Below are positions 1 to 32,065 of a DNA stretch of 64,000 nucleotides, in pieces. The translations under genes were made by a program, and so were the position numbers. Numbering within the stretch: the stretch's first letter is position 1; every line of letters begins with the position of its first letter. This stretch comes from Mixophyes australis. Its lineage: Eukaryota > Chordata > Amphibia > Anura > Limnodynastidae. The stretch spans positions 63,504,705 to 63,568,704 of the forward strand of contig JAVHZZ010000002.1 in NCBI GenBank assembly GCA_036250195.1, given 5' to 3'. The notes below the pieces were generated by a model that saw nothing but the letters and a program-made list of their open reading frames with translations, searched no databases and was not told where the DNA came from.

Positions 1-2229
1 TTCTACACAGGACAGCTGGGGAACGGATTAGAGTGTATTGCTTAAGTCCTGACAACACCAGTTGAGGTACTGGTGATAATCAAGAAGTTACAGATGGAAT
101 GATATATTACGTGGTCAAACAGTGCTCTTTTTATACAGTTTTGCCCTGCCCTAGCCTGCCAGGAGGTAACCCAGCACCTTTTTTAGCTGGCACCATAACG
201 GCTTAGATTTTATATTGAATGTTTACCACCAGGATATAATATTCTCTAATCTTGCATTTAATGCAATTTAACATACAAAATTCACATAAATCTGTGATAT
301 CCTGAGTCTACAGAGATGGGTGTGTTTCATCCTATTTCAGTGCTTAGCACTAAGCTAGTAGGTAACCCTGCCTTTTTAACCAGGCTGGTACTGTCTGTTG
401 GGCTCTAAGAGATTTCTACCCCAATTATGTGTATTTTAGATAAGCACTATATTTAAACAGTGGTACAATTAATGTTTAGGAGTGCTTAATGTGTTGTGCA
501 CAAATAAAGGAGTTTGATGGTTTTTCAGGATAAAAAAAAAGCTTTTAAATAAACTAAGGATGCACAGATTGAAGTAGACAAACAGGAAATACATTCTCAG
601 CAGATCACACTAAATTCTTGCAGAGCCAAATATTTTGTGAGTAGTTCTTCTACTACATACTGATCCTACTCTCCAAGACTCCAAGGCCCCATGCCATAAG
701 GAGGTGTTTGAGGCCTGTGATCAGCCCATGGGAAAACCCGATTCTGTTTAATAAATAGGCCTCGTAATAAGGTGCTAATTACCTTTTAGACTTTTATGTC
801 ATGCAGCCACCTTATGTTTCCACTTATTGAGAGCCACTAGGTTACGTCAGGAATACATTTATGACCCAGCATAAAGTAGTATGATCATTCTATGAACGAA
901 TGCTATTCTTGTGTCTTTAAATGTCAGCTATTTCTCAATGGACATCTGACTACATGGAATGTAAACTCACCTTAAAGAAACAGTACATCCAAAATGTAAG
1001 CTTAATAGTAACTGTTTCAGCCTTCAGTGGTATGCCTTTTGTGCATTTCTGTGCCATTTTATAGTGTCTAGCGCATGAGTCACTTTGAACCCTGGCAACT
1101 AAAATTACTGAGCCGATACTATGTGATTACAGGGTTTGGCTCGGCCACCACCTAATTCATCTGACTAGTGACATCACACCTACCCTAGGCCCTTGCATCA
1201 TGGTCTGAGTATTGCTTTATGGGGTGTATTCATAAATATCTTCCTTATCCTAAATACAGCATAAACTGAATGATTAGGCCATCATGTAAATAAATACTTT
1301 TTATATTTATGTAGCATAAAGCCTTTGTGTACAAGCTAGCATAATGATCAATGAATGAATATTAGCAGCCAAGATGAGTGTTCTGCGCCAACATCTGCAT
1401 CTAGCCAGTGGTAAATAGGTTTGGATCAGAAATGTGGATTTTTTAATATTAAACGTGACCTCATTAACCGAGTCTGTATATCCGTGAAACTTTTTTGCTT
1501 TCAGGTTTGTTTAAAAATAAAATGTAGGAGCCACACGTCAAAGTTGCTAAACAGTTGATGTTACAGGACAACAAGGTGAAATGACAAAACAGCATAACTG
1601 ATATGATTGCCGTGACATAACTGCCCATGCCCTTGTGTGTGGATCCATAGTGTTACACAGCGCGGTTGTGTTTTCCAGAAGACTGCAGCTCAATCACTTA
1701 GGCTCTGATGTCTGAACATCTCTACAAAGGAAATTTTGTTTTTTGCAAGGGAAGGTAGCATGCTTAAAAGATTTGGTAAACTATAAACATGCAGATTGTA
1801 TTATGTACTAATATCTGCCAAAGCAGGATGAATTTCTGGTGCTCCTACTAAAGTGTGTGGTGGTGGCATGGTCTGGCCTGTTATCCTTTATACAGTGGCA
1901 ACATTTTTTTTTATTTTTTTTTAATTGGGCAGATCAGCCTTTACCCCAATAAAGCTTACAGTCTAGTTTCCCTGTTGCATCTTCTAGACCCAGTTTGGTC
2001 AAAAGCTCCTTAAACCACTTCAGGATATGGGTTTCATACCTTCATGATCAGACCAAATTTCACATTTCGTGGTGTCTGTTTAAATTAGCATTTTTGTTTT
2101 AAGGAAGGGGTGGTTCCTCCTTAGCCCCAAAATGAATCTTTTTAATAAATACAATTGTTTCCTCTGGAGAGGTAGGGTATTCCTTTGGTAGCACTTTAAA
2201 ATTAATTGTATTTTAATGTCAATATATAG
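1..2229 (+). other. KPNA3: KPNA3 intron 1, unannotated part
   Basis: AT-rich sequence upstream of the first coding exon in the window. The missing N-terminal 23 residues of KPNA3 must lie before base 1, so this is the 3' part of intron 1. I see no exon, no RNA gene and no repeat I can name here. Only short homopolymer runs stand out, for example T-rich tracts near 1907-1922. Confidence 0.7.
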
Positions 2230-3510
2230 GGAAAATTATTTATTTGGGGTGATAAAAGGGCCAGAATTAAATTAAGCACCCTTTGCAGATCCAAAGTGTC
2301 TGGTGGGTTGGCCCTTCTTAATCTTAAATCATATTATTTGGCAGTGCAACTGTCCCATTTAATTGAATGGCTGAAGGTTTCTGGGAACAATGTTCTGTGG
2401 GGTGAGCAGACTGGGTCTCCAGGCTAATCCACTTCAGGTTCTTCTGGTGGGCAAGAAGGGGAAAAAGATGGGCCCTATTATTAAGCAGACGATTGGGGTC
2501 TGGACTGCAACTCATAATATTTGGGTGGGGAGGGGTATGATCTAGACATCATACCCCTCCCCAATGGTAAACTCCATGGGCTACAGGAATTGACTAAAGA
2601 TTTTTTGCATTGGTTTGTGTGTTTTTGTTGGGTTATTTTTAAGGTAATGGTCTATTTAAATTCTTTAACCAACCGCAACAGGAATTTGGCCTATTAAGAA
2701 ATTATTGCTAACCATGTGTAGTCCTATCTGCACTCTAGACCTTGACTTTCATTTAGCTCTTGATGGACTACTGTTTCTTAATTCTAAGTGAGAGGGTCAC
2801 TCTCTGAGGAGTGGACTCATGTTCTTAAGAGTATTAGATACCACATTGTGCATTAGTTTCCAGCAAATACACTTCTACATAATAGGGTATATCACTCTCC
2901 AATTTCTCTATTTAAAATTGGTAGCAGATGTAATTCCGGCTGCCCAAAATGTGGTTCAAGTAATAGTTCATTTTGGTACATGTTGTGGGAATATCGGGTA
3001 GTAAACGGATTATCTCTTGGGACTCTGGCAAAAGCACGCACATGGCTTGCTGCAGATTCTCCTGTTTTTCAGAAATGGGGAGTATTTGTGAATGATACTA
3101 TAATGAACGCTACATGTACACTAATAGGGATGCAAAGCATATATGCCATGAGATTTGGTCCTGTTGGTATAAATCCCGATATAGACTACACTGGCGATTT
3201 GGAAGTTTGATAATCTCCTAGTCCGTAAATACAGTGTAAGGCTTTTCACTGGACTCCTGGGAAGCCTAGCCCAGCTCGCTATGTTCTTTGCACCGATTTG
3301 TTTGCTATTGCTGCCACTGGGACTTGTAAATAACTCCTTGTCTGTGCGATCTAGCTGTCATATTTGCTATGCATCTCTGTTTATTATAAAAAATGTTATG
3401 CCTTTTTATTTGATAACAAGATACTTTGTGGGTTAACAGGCTAGTTTACCATATGGTTTTTGTTTGTTTATAAAAGCAATAAAAATTATGTGATTAAAAA
3501 TAAAGATTTG
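2230..3510 (+). mobile_element. L1-type LINE, decayed ORF2 3' end
   Basis: The plus strand from 2230 translates to the segment behind the reverse transcriptase of L1 ORF2: LFIWGDKRARI, then SGGLALLNLKSYYLAVQLSH. This matches the family pattern 'F-W-x-x-K-x-P-R-I ... GGLALPDL'. Stops and frameshifts follow after about 2390. A second piece at about 2935-3210 (MLWEYRVVNG ... ARTWLAADSP) matches the ORF2 C-terminal region, where L1 proteins have a Trp-rich stretch and a run resembling LAxARxWxxxxPP. The end near 3510 (AATAAAAATT at 3478-3487, then A-rich sequence) looks like the L1 3' tail. The copy is dead and 5'-truncated. It sits in KPNA3 intron 1 in sense orientation. Confidence 0.75.
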
Positions 3511-3665
3511 TTGATGCATTTACATTTATAAACTTCCTTTCAAAAGAGCCCTTCACTATATATGGGAGTGATGTATATCTTCGTGAACCAGCATATCATA
3601 CTGTACAGCAATGTGATAAAATGGTTATTTCAAAGATTTGATTATTAATCTTTCTTTATTTCTAG

Positions 3666-23469
<19,804 letters not shown>

Positions 23470-23992
23470 GTGTGTTGCAGTGCAGCTTTTCTCTGTCCCA
23501 CAGCATATAGCACCACCAGACTTCCACCAATTGAAGAAACCCTGAAAGATTGAAGATACACGCCTCTACATATTGATGCTTCTAAAGCAAACCATGTATC
23601 TGTCACTTGCAGTTGCCAAACATCACACTCACGTGGACTGTAATTGCATATGCATGAGCTTGGTTTTCTTTGAAATTCTACCAGTCCCAGCTGTATTTTT
23701 TACCTTTTCCATTTGGCACTGTGTGCTGACTGCCACAACATTCAACATTTTTTTCTTTGTTATGATTTCATAGTAATGGCATATCAGCTTCTTGTGGAAA
23801 AGTAGCTTTTCTTGAACCTGGTGCATTGTATATCAAGACTTCGCTATAATGCACACATTGTGGAAGACTCTGCAAGGGTACAGTCTACTTTTGAGCCTCC
23901 ATTTTCCTCCATAGACATTTTCATATTTTGAGGAACTATAAATTTAATGAAAAACAAAACATGCAAGCCAAAAGATTTCATTCACAAAACTG

Positions 23993-23998
23993 AATAAA
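23993..23998 (+). promoter_or_regulatory. KPNA3: Proximal polyadenylation signal of KPNA3
   Basis: AATAAA 524 bases after the stop codon. An A-rich genomic stretch follows at 24024-24033. It is the first canonical signal after the coding region. Confidence 0.5.
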
Positions 23999-24769
23999 AG
24001 TTTAACTTGGGTGAATTATTGACAAAAAAAAAATCTGTTTAAGAGAAAACTATAATTATGTCTCTTAATTAGCATTTCCCAAACTGCCTCCCAAGTCAGG
24101 ATTGGAAAATGGAACTGGTTTGGAAAGCAAAACGCGTTGCTATTTCATTGAACATCAAGCCCTCTCCGACCACTTCAACCTATGTTTTCCTGCTGTTTTG
24201 AAGTAACCAAAAGCTGTGCATGGAGTTTCCCCCTAACTGTAAAACTTGTCATTTATAAACCTGATCTCAAGCTGAAAGCAAGTGTCCCTGAAAATCTAGG
24301 TTAGAAACATAGAATTTGACGGCAGATAAGAACCGCTTGGCCCATCTAGTCTGCCCATTAATACAACGATTTTGACAAACAAGATCTCCTAAAATATTAT
24401 GGGTTGGGAATCAAAACCTTGCTTTCATCTTTCAGTAGACATGGTCTGTTATGTTTTGTTTAGGTGGATATAGGTGATTTTTATTTTTATTGGGGTCAAA
24501 CTTGTGGAGCTTTTCATGTTTACTGTAATTAGTCTTGATCAATTTCTACTTTGTAACCAGTGCTTTTGAGAATGTGGTTGGCAGCAAAACAGAAACTATC
24601 CATTGAAGAGCTTGTAAGCTTTCTGCCTACCTGCTGGGATTTTTAGTTCAACAGCTGGCTAAGCTCGTTTTACAGACATCCAAAAAAATGTATCCTGATT
24701 ACAGCAGGCGGTCCTACAAACCATATTGGGGTACATATACAAAAACTCTTCCACGGGTAATTGTGCAAA

Positions 24770-24880
24770 TATGGCATTGCCCATAGCAACCAGTCAGACA
24801 TTTGCATTCATTATTTTTTCCAATAGAAAAAAAGGAGAGAATCCGATTGGTTGTGCTGTCGGCAAAACCCAACATAGCTA
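24770..24880. repeat. Palindromic MITE arms in the KPNA3 3' UTR
   Basis: ATTGCCCATAGCAACCAGTC at 24775 faces GATTGGTTGTGCTGTCGGCA (about 24843), its imperfect reverse complement. The motif 'GCCCATAGCAACCAATCAGA' is the arm of a common amphibian palindromic element, related in style to the intact copy at 41387-41561. The outer ends are not defined. Confidence 0.55.
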
Positions 24881-26593
24881 CCTGTAGAACAGTTGTCATT
24901 TATGTCGACCGTAATATCACATTGGGAAGAAATAGGGCTCATTTAATTATATACCTGCATCAAGGGGGCAGCATTGCATTTCTGGCAATTGGCCAGCAAT
25001 GTTTTAGGCTTCTGTGGGGTATCGGCATAATACTGTTCTTCTTTTGGCTGTACAGTGCTCTTTTAATAACCTCACATATTTTGACAGGCTGAAGAAGCTA
25101 GAATTATTTAATTTGTTTAACCAGGTTCATGCCAATGGTAATGTTCCGAATCTGGGCAGTCAATGATATAGTGTTATATTTGAATGGCTTTGTTGCTTTC
25201 AGAAACTCTGAATTCCCAATATGCATATATATATATTTTTATTTTTGCTTTCCTTTTTATCGTGGTGGGAGCTACAATTGCCTGAGTGACAAGAAAAATG
25301 ATGTAACAGGGACACTAGGACGCAGTTTATTCCGCGTGATGTTTCTGATGACTTGATGTGAAGGGATTGTTAAATTAGAACTACTTTTTTTAGTTGGCCG
25401 ACTTGGGTCGTGTTTACTGTGATAATGAGAAGAGATGCCATCCAAAAAAAAATGTGGATCAGCTTTCCTTTTAAATCCTTTCACTTATGAACAAACACAG
25501 CAGGTGTGCATTCATTACAATATATATCTGCCAAGGTGGAGCCACTTTAAAGAGGGGGGTGGGGTTTGTCTTGTATCCCAAGATGGATACAAGCGTATGT
25601 TTAAACTGCAAGATTTTTACTTGCTAGAGAATCTGTTTTAATATAGCGGTCTGGCCTCTGATTATTTATAGGTTTTATAAATTTTAGATTCACTTTCTCT
25701 TTAAGGTGGCTCAAAACTTTTTCAACTCTTGTGCACATAAAAAAAAAAAATTGAGTTGAAGTTCATTGTGCCTTTTTTTCTTTTCCCCCCCATCCGGAGA
25801 GTTTTAGAGCTGGCTTCTTAACATAGCTGCATCCCATTCACACAATAGTCTAAAATGTGTGGTGTTTTACTTAAGGTAGACAGTTTATAGCAGAACTTGA
25901 TATGGTCACATTATTAAAGAAGAAATCTCAATGATATTTTTGTATTATGTTACAATTTTTTTTCTTCTTGGCTATATTTTTCTTCCTCTAATTTGTACAA
26001 AGGTGTTACATATAAGCTGCATTTGTCCTCCTTAATTCTGCCTAGGAAGAAGTTTCTGTGTAATAAAAACTTCATTGGCAAAGATCATTTCTTTACTATT
26101 TCTTAATTGGCAGTTCCATTTTATTTATTTAAGTGTACCTGTCACTTACGGACAGTGGAGGCTGGCATTTGGTGAGCTGACCGGTATCCATGATGAGAAT
26201 GGAACCTGTCTGTTCACTTGGGCACTAGTGACCTCCTGAGGCCTGTGTAATATCACTAGGTCCTAATAGGTTGATGGGCTAAATATTCGTTCAGCCCAGA
26301 GTGTGTGCCTTCACTGAGTAGGGAAAGGTACATGTTTAAAGCCCTAGCCAAGTGTTTTAGGTAGCTTTCCTTAGTTGTGACCTTATTAAGTTTTGGTAGG
26401 GATTGCATCATCCGATAGTTACAAAAACAAAGAATATTGCTGCACTTTTTCTTTTTCAGAACAGTGTTTGAAAAATGCATAATTTTTTTTTCTTTTTTTT
26501 TTATTAACTGTTTTAAATAGACTAAAATGTTATTTCAAAAGAGGCATCAAAATGTGTTCCTAATTTTTGTATATGGGCTTAGGTTTTGTAACC

Positions 26594-26599
26594 AATAAA
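26594..26599 (+). promoter_or_regulatory. KPNA3: Candidate distal polyadenylation signal of KPNA3
   Basis: AATAAA, with a GT-rich element 35-55 bases downstream. Another AATAAA lies upstream at 26062-26067. Which one is used cannot be told from sequence alone. Confidence 0.4.
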
Positions 26600-26615
26600 A
26601 AGCTGCTATCAAATA

Positions 26616-28219
26616 CTATATAATATTCCCTTGTGTGTGGTGTTTGATTTGCACACTGAATCTTCTATATGTAACAGGAATAAAATTGTGATCACGTTTG
26701 ATTGTTGGTATGCAGAACTAAGAAATAAGGGAAACTTGGGGGGGAAAAGCAGGTCAATGAGTACAACACACATGTACCATGGGTTTTCTAGGGGTGGTGT
26801 CTGTTTCTTCACAAACTCATGCTGCACAGATGGAAATGTCTGCTTAAAGATAATTTAATCTTTAAAAGAAGACCCCTAGACCCTAATCAAAGGTCTTAAT
26901 TGGAGGCTCATAATATAAAGGATTATCATTGGTCAAGGTAACGACTGCTGGTGAAATTACTCATACTATTAGTGCAATCTGCACGGTAAACTCCTAGCCT
27001 GCACTGTAGTAATTTTATTAATATGAATGCTGTGTGCTAGGCTCATCTGCATTTACTGATGGGGAAATGCTGGGAAGCCTGGTGATGTCACAATGACATC
27101 ACCAGTGATTACCTCGCTGGTTGGAAGTGTAATAGGATTGCAGGGAATGTCCAGATTGACTTGTCCCAGCTACGAACATTCTTATATCCAGTGTAACTTG
27201 GACAAAATTAGATTTTAAAGCTACTCATTCTCTCTGAAGACTGGATATGTGCAGACAAAAATTAAGATCGACCCCATTTGCGAGCTTACAAATATATTTA
27301 GAAAATATGCGTTTGATACAAGAGGTTAAGTGTTGAGTATAGAACGAGAATAAATGGAAGTTTTAAGTGACCTGTTTAGAGGGGTGGTAATTGGCTGCAT
27401 TCAAAATAGATTGTAACGGTGAAAATCTGGTTAGGGGGGAAGGACATTAAGAAGGTAATTGCAAGAGTGAGATGTGTGTCTTGGAAATGTTACTTGGATG
27501 TATGCAACAGGATTTGAATACAGATTGGATATATGGAACAAAGGACAATTCTGTGCCATGGATGACGTATAGGCAGTGAATTTGATGGGTAGGAATTATT
27601 TTTTCAGGCAGGTAGTTTCTGTTCACTGGTAGAAGTATTATTATTAGTTTTTGAAGGATTGAGCTGAAGGTGGCTAGAGACCACAGCTAAGATGTAATGG
27701 CAGAAGTATATTCTATAACGCTGGCTAACATAGATGATGGGGTTTGAAGAGGATAAATGCCATGTATCGCCCACAGGAAGAGTGTAATGAAATCCAAAAG
27801 AGCTGCTTATGTTTCCAGGGTAAGTGGTATAGATGGAGGAGAGGGCCTAGCCCTCTGTGGTACTCCAAGCAGAGAGGAGGTGGATCCAGAGAAAGTGAAC
27901 GGTGTAATTTTATAAGTAGGATAAGCCCAGGACATTCTTGTTCCCAAAGATAACCCTCAGCCCCTTTGTAAAGAATCATTCTTCTGTAGCAGGTCTCAAT
28001 ACAATTTTAAGTTTTGCTTCTCAAACACAATGTTGATGACAATGACTAAGTGATGGCAAAAGCCCTTTACAAATGGTCTGGATGGGCCATACCTTTTCAT
28101 ATTCCTACCAATGTCTTAGCTTTCCCACATGCATTTTTCTTATCCTATTACCTCAAGTTATTTATTCCTTTATCTTGTATGGACTGTAGTATTTGTAAAA
28201 GAGAAAAGATATCCGCACT
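26616..28219. other. Spacer between KPNA3 and EBPL, nothing recognised
   Basis: No gene found. A perfect 12-bp hairpin CTGGTGATGTCA / TGACATCACCAG with a 3-base loop lies at 27079-27105. Bases 27700-27990 have open frames on both strands without a recognisable domain. Confidence 0.5.
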
Positions 28220-28413
28220 AGGATATCGCTATTGATATTTATTAGTTTATATAGAAATAGATTCCACTATTGAGAAGGATTCCATATTAACAATAATGAC
28301 TCCTAGGTATCTTTAAGCAATATATAGGATCTAAAAAGATGCCAATATAGATTCTCCCCTACCCCTAATCTTCTATTTCTATATTAACTAATAAATATCA
28401 ATAGCGATATCCT
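28220..28413. repeat. 194-bp element with 41-bp terminal inverted repeats
   Basis: Arms 28220-28260 and 28373-28413 begin AGGATATCGCTATTGATATT on their own strand and match over 41 bp with one mismatch. The 112 bp inside are single copy and non-coding. I see no clear target duplication, so the family is unknown; it may be the inner part of a larger repeat. Confidence 0.8.
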
Positions 28414-31194
28414 CCATTTTTGAGTTTATTATCTATTACATGACCACTGAGCTAAGTTTGCAGTGGATCTGCAATTTTAACAATTATTGTTTTTTGGTTT
28501 TTAATATTTCGCTAGCTTTTGGGTTTAGGATGAAATGTTTATTCATAATTTTAAGGTATATCAATAAAAATTTATTTTATTTCACATACAAACTCATCCA
28601 TCGTCTCTGAGTGCCCCTCAGTCACCTACTTTTCTTCTCTCTGATACTTCACTGTAGTATTTGTGTAGTGTGTGGTCAGCCGTATGAAATGAAACAAGTT
28701 GAACACTATTAGAAGTAATGGCTTTTAGATTTGGGAGAGCTCAAAACATTGACCACCTTAGACAGTGCACTCTCTGTGGAGTGTTTGGGGGAGGCATGAG
28801 TGTTTGTCAGAATAGTTTGTTTTTACCTACTAGGAGTAATTGCATTCTGGAATGATAAAAAAATATCAATGGGGAGAGAAGGTTGGGATGAGCACATGAC
28901 ACAACAGTAGACTGGTTTGTGAGAGGGGGGATAGGGTCAAGTGGACATTGATGTGAAGAGGATCAAATTAAGAAAAGGTGCAGGTAATGAATTAAGCAGG
29001 TTGTTGATCAGTGAAGAGTATACACATTTTGTGTCAATCTTGTACTTATAGTAGAAGCAAGATCTTGGCCAGTGGTGATTGGAGCAGCAGTTAGGATGGG
29101 CAGGTTAAATATACTAAAGATTTTTCATTTGGCAGTTGTTGGTTTGATATGTCCAGAACCTTACAGTAGGAGTGGTAGATAAAATATTTGGGGACGACAT
29201 ATGAAGTAACAGATTTTCACCGAAGGCATTCTACATTGGAAGTTTTTGAAGGCAGCACGCTGCTTCAGAGTACCACATTTGTGGTTGGTGCTGAAAGGAA
29301 AGACCAGCTGGAGCTACTTCAACAAGACCGTCAGTGTTAAGGATGTGGAACCTACAGACCAGGACATTAGAATGCAGAATTTGAGGAGTGAAAATGTTGC
29401 CGTAAGCTACTGAAAATGGAGTTATGAGTGAGCGATACGGAACTTGCACTATGCTACCAAATATAAACCCTTTTGTATTTTTAAATGAATAATAACATTT
29501 TATTTGGGCAGACTAATAAATATGTAATAAAATATTCCTGATGAAACTGGCACAAAGCTAACTCGGGTGTTGCTGACATGTGGTTTTGAAAGTGTTGATA
29601 ACAAAAAAAAAAAAAATCTGTCTACAAATTAATAAAATTCCTCCAAAAAAATCTTTCACTCGCTATTAAACTCAAAGTTCTGCTACCACTAAAATTTAGT
29701 ACACGAGCTTTCGCTAATTTGTCCTCCATTACTGTAGTGTAAACTAAACAATTACCCGAATATAACTTTATAACAAGAAAGCCTCCCTCATATGTGAAAT
29801 GATTAAGAACACAAAGACAGAACATTAAATGTTTGGGGGTTGTTGTTTTTTTAATATGACAGTCACAATGCATTTTGAATAAAATGGTTCCTCCACATTG
29901 ACATGCAAAAATACTGATGCAAAACAATATCTTAAAATAAAACCCGGAAACAAAAGACTTACACTTGCATACTTTTTTAGGTAATCTGCCACATTGAACA
30001 ATACTGGGTAGTACCTGCAAAAACTGCAATATTATTATTTATTTATTTTTATAAACCTCCTTGCTGAATTATCCCTTATTTGAGACATCACTGAAAAAAA
30101 GTGTCCTGATATACTAATGAATATGGGGTTTTTTTTGTTTTTGTTTTCATATGTTTTCTTGCCCTTTTACCCAGGAACAGTTCTAGTAATGTGTTAAAAT
30201 ATATTTTAACTCTGGTACACAGTAGATATATGGCATTCATTCCACAGAAGATATGTTTTATAACAAACATATGAAATAAGATTACATTATGTGAGACGAT
30301 GCATTATCCCTATGTGTTCCTTATGGGCCTTTATGTTTCATTCATCTAAAAAATGGGTTATGGTTATATTTGATCCATTATGTTTCCCATGAGGATTATA
30401 CACAGAATATGGAGTGACCCAAATGTGGTCCTTTCCAGCCAAAGGAATTTTAGCCCCATGTTCCTTGGGACTTTTAATTGGGCAGGGAAAAAAAAAAAGT
30501 GTAAACTGATCTTCTCTGACAACAGGTCACCTCTTAGCTAATAAAGTAAGGTAACAGAACACATACTATGAAGCATGTTTGTTCACTTTATCAAACTACT
30601 TTAATTCCTCATTTGCTGAAAACCTAATTATCTATCTAAAATAATCTCAGACTTGAGGATAGGTCAAGACCACAATAATATATTATTTTCCTGATTAGGG
30701 TTTACTCATGACTATCTGAGGATTAATTTCTGTAAATATGATTGGTTTAGCTGGTCACATGTTGTCCTTTAGTTGTCATCCATGTTGGCGTGATATACAG
30801 TAGCTCTGCATGTGGACCTTAAAATGAACATTTGAAATCTGGCTTATGCTGAAAGATGCTGGATGCAGCATTTATCATTTAGGAGTGTCTTGGTCTAAGG
30901 AACATCTTGTAATAAGGATTAACGATATCAGAAATAGCTGTGAACCACTATCTAGTTGACATATTCACAGACCCGTTTCACTGCAGTCAACGCATGTTTT
31001 GTAATCTTTCAGTTTTAAGATGTTGGTATGTCTTTATATATCTTTTTAAGCCTTAAGTGTGCATTTTCAGCATACGCACTGTGAAATTAACGCTCTAAAA
31101 TAATATTATACATGCAAATTGTTTAAATAATTCAATGGCATCTCTAATACTTGTATGTATATGGAAATGCTCTGTGCCTTTCCCTTGAGAGACA
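28414..31194. other. Intergenic stretch, nothing recognised
   Basis: About 2.8 kb without a feature I can support. Bases 28560-28640 (a TTTATTTTATTTCAC run followed by CTCTGAGTGCCCCTCAGTCA) may be the end of an unidentified retroelement. Open frames of 70-135 codons in 29231-30029 are in low-complexity or AT-rich sequence and show no domain. Confidence 0.5.
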
Positions 31195-31214
31195 CCCCCC
31201 CCCCCCCCCCCCCC
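31195..31214. repeat. C20 homopolymer
   Basis: Twenty consecutive C residues. It is a length-unstable site and a likely sequencing-error site. Confidence 0.98.
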
Positions 31215-31712
31215 AAATATTTGCATGTTTGAAGAGCTAGTGGCCAGGGGCTGTTGCAAATCTTCAGTGAGGCACAAGCAGAAGGAGTGCAGGTGTGCAA
31301 AGAAATGATGCACTTAGTACATCTGGGAATAAAGGTAACTTATATGCATTATCAGGCAGAAGCAAATCAACATGCACAGGCAGTAGTCGGAGTACAGCTC
31401 TGCAGTAATACTGCTGGAGTCTTGGCATGGAGTGCAGAAGTCTGCAGGCAAGTTGTGTCCAACCCTTTTATAAGCGTCATGTACGGCCTGTTTGTGTAAC
31501 AACCTTTTCCTTAAATTTTCTCTAGGAAAATTATTTGGATCTGAAGATCTATATATTATCTATATATTATTTAAGTATAGCCACACATGCATAGACATTT
31601 TGACATATGACTTTGTTATAGTCTTTAAAAATATATGCCACAACGTTGTCTTTTTCAGTTGCTTCTACATCGAAGCCAAACTACAAAAAAAAAAAAAATG
31701 AAAGCACACCGA

Positions 31713-32065
31713 CACTGAGTCCAGTGTCGGTGTGCTTTACACCACTCCATCCGACGCTTAGCATTGGTTTTGGTGATGTGAGGCTTGTATGCAGCTGCTC
31801 AGCCATGGAAACCCATTCCATTAAGCTCCCGCCGCACAGTTTTTGTACTTACATTAATGCCAGTGGAAGTTCGGAACTCTTCAGCTATGGAATCAGCAGA
31901 GCGTTGGCACCTTTTACACACCATACGCTTTAGCAGTCATTGACCACGCTCTATGATTTTATGCGGTCTTCCGCTTCGTGGCTGAGTTGCTGTTGTTCCT
32001 AACTGCTTCCACTTTCTAATAATATCCCTTACAGTTGACAGTGGAATATCCAGCAGGGATCTCCA
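31713..32065 (-). mobile_element. Tc1-like transposase, N-terminal fragment
   Basis: Read on the minus strand from 32065, the sequence keeps Tc1 landmarks across shifting frames: DIPLSTV-type helix-turn-helix start (near 32045), ATKRKTA/GRPHKI-type linker, HRAWSM, and near 31800 NGFPWLSSCIQASHHQNQ, matching 'NGMGFHGRAAAYKPHITK' in intact relatives. It ends at 31713 next to a perfect hairpin. The catalytic half is absent. Confidence 0.75.

Larger units (their letters stand above)
23470..26615 (+). other. KPNA3: KPNA3 3' UTR (distal limit uncertain)
   Basis: Sequence after the stop codon with three AATAAA signals (23993, 26062, 26594). The distal one is followed by the GT-rich run TTGTGTGTGGTGTTTG near 26630, a typical downstream element. 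KPNA3 in other vertebrates has a 3' UTR of a few kilobases, so a distal end is plausible. The stretch contains a dispersed repeat start (GAAACATAGAATTTGACGGC at 24304) and a palindromic MITE near 24770-24880, so part of it could be spacer if the first signal dominates. Confidence 0.6.

Noticed and set aside
29622..30029. 135-codon minus-strand open frame between the genes
   Set aside because: AT-rich sequence, no recognisable motif, no promoter or splice signals; within chance expectation for 64 kb.
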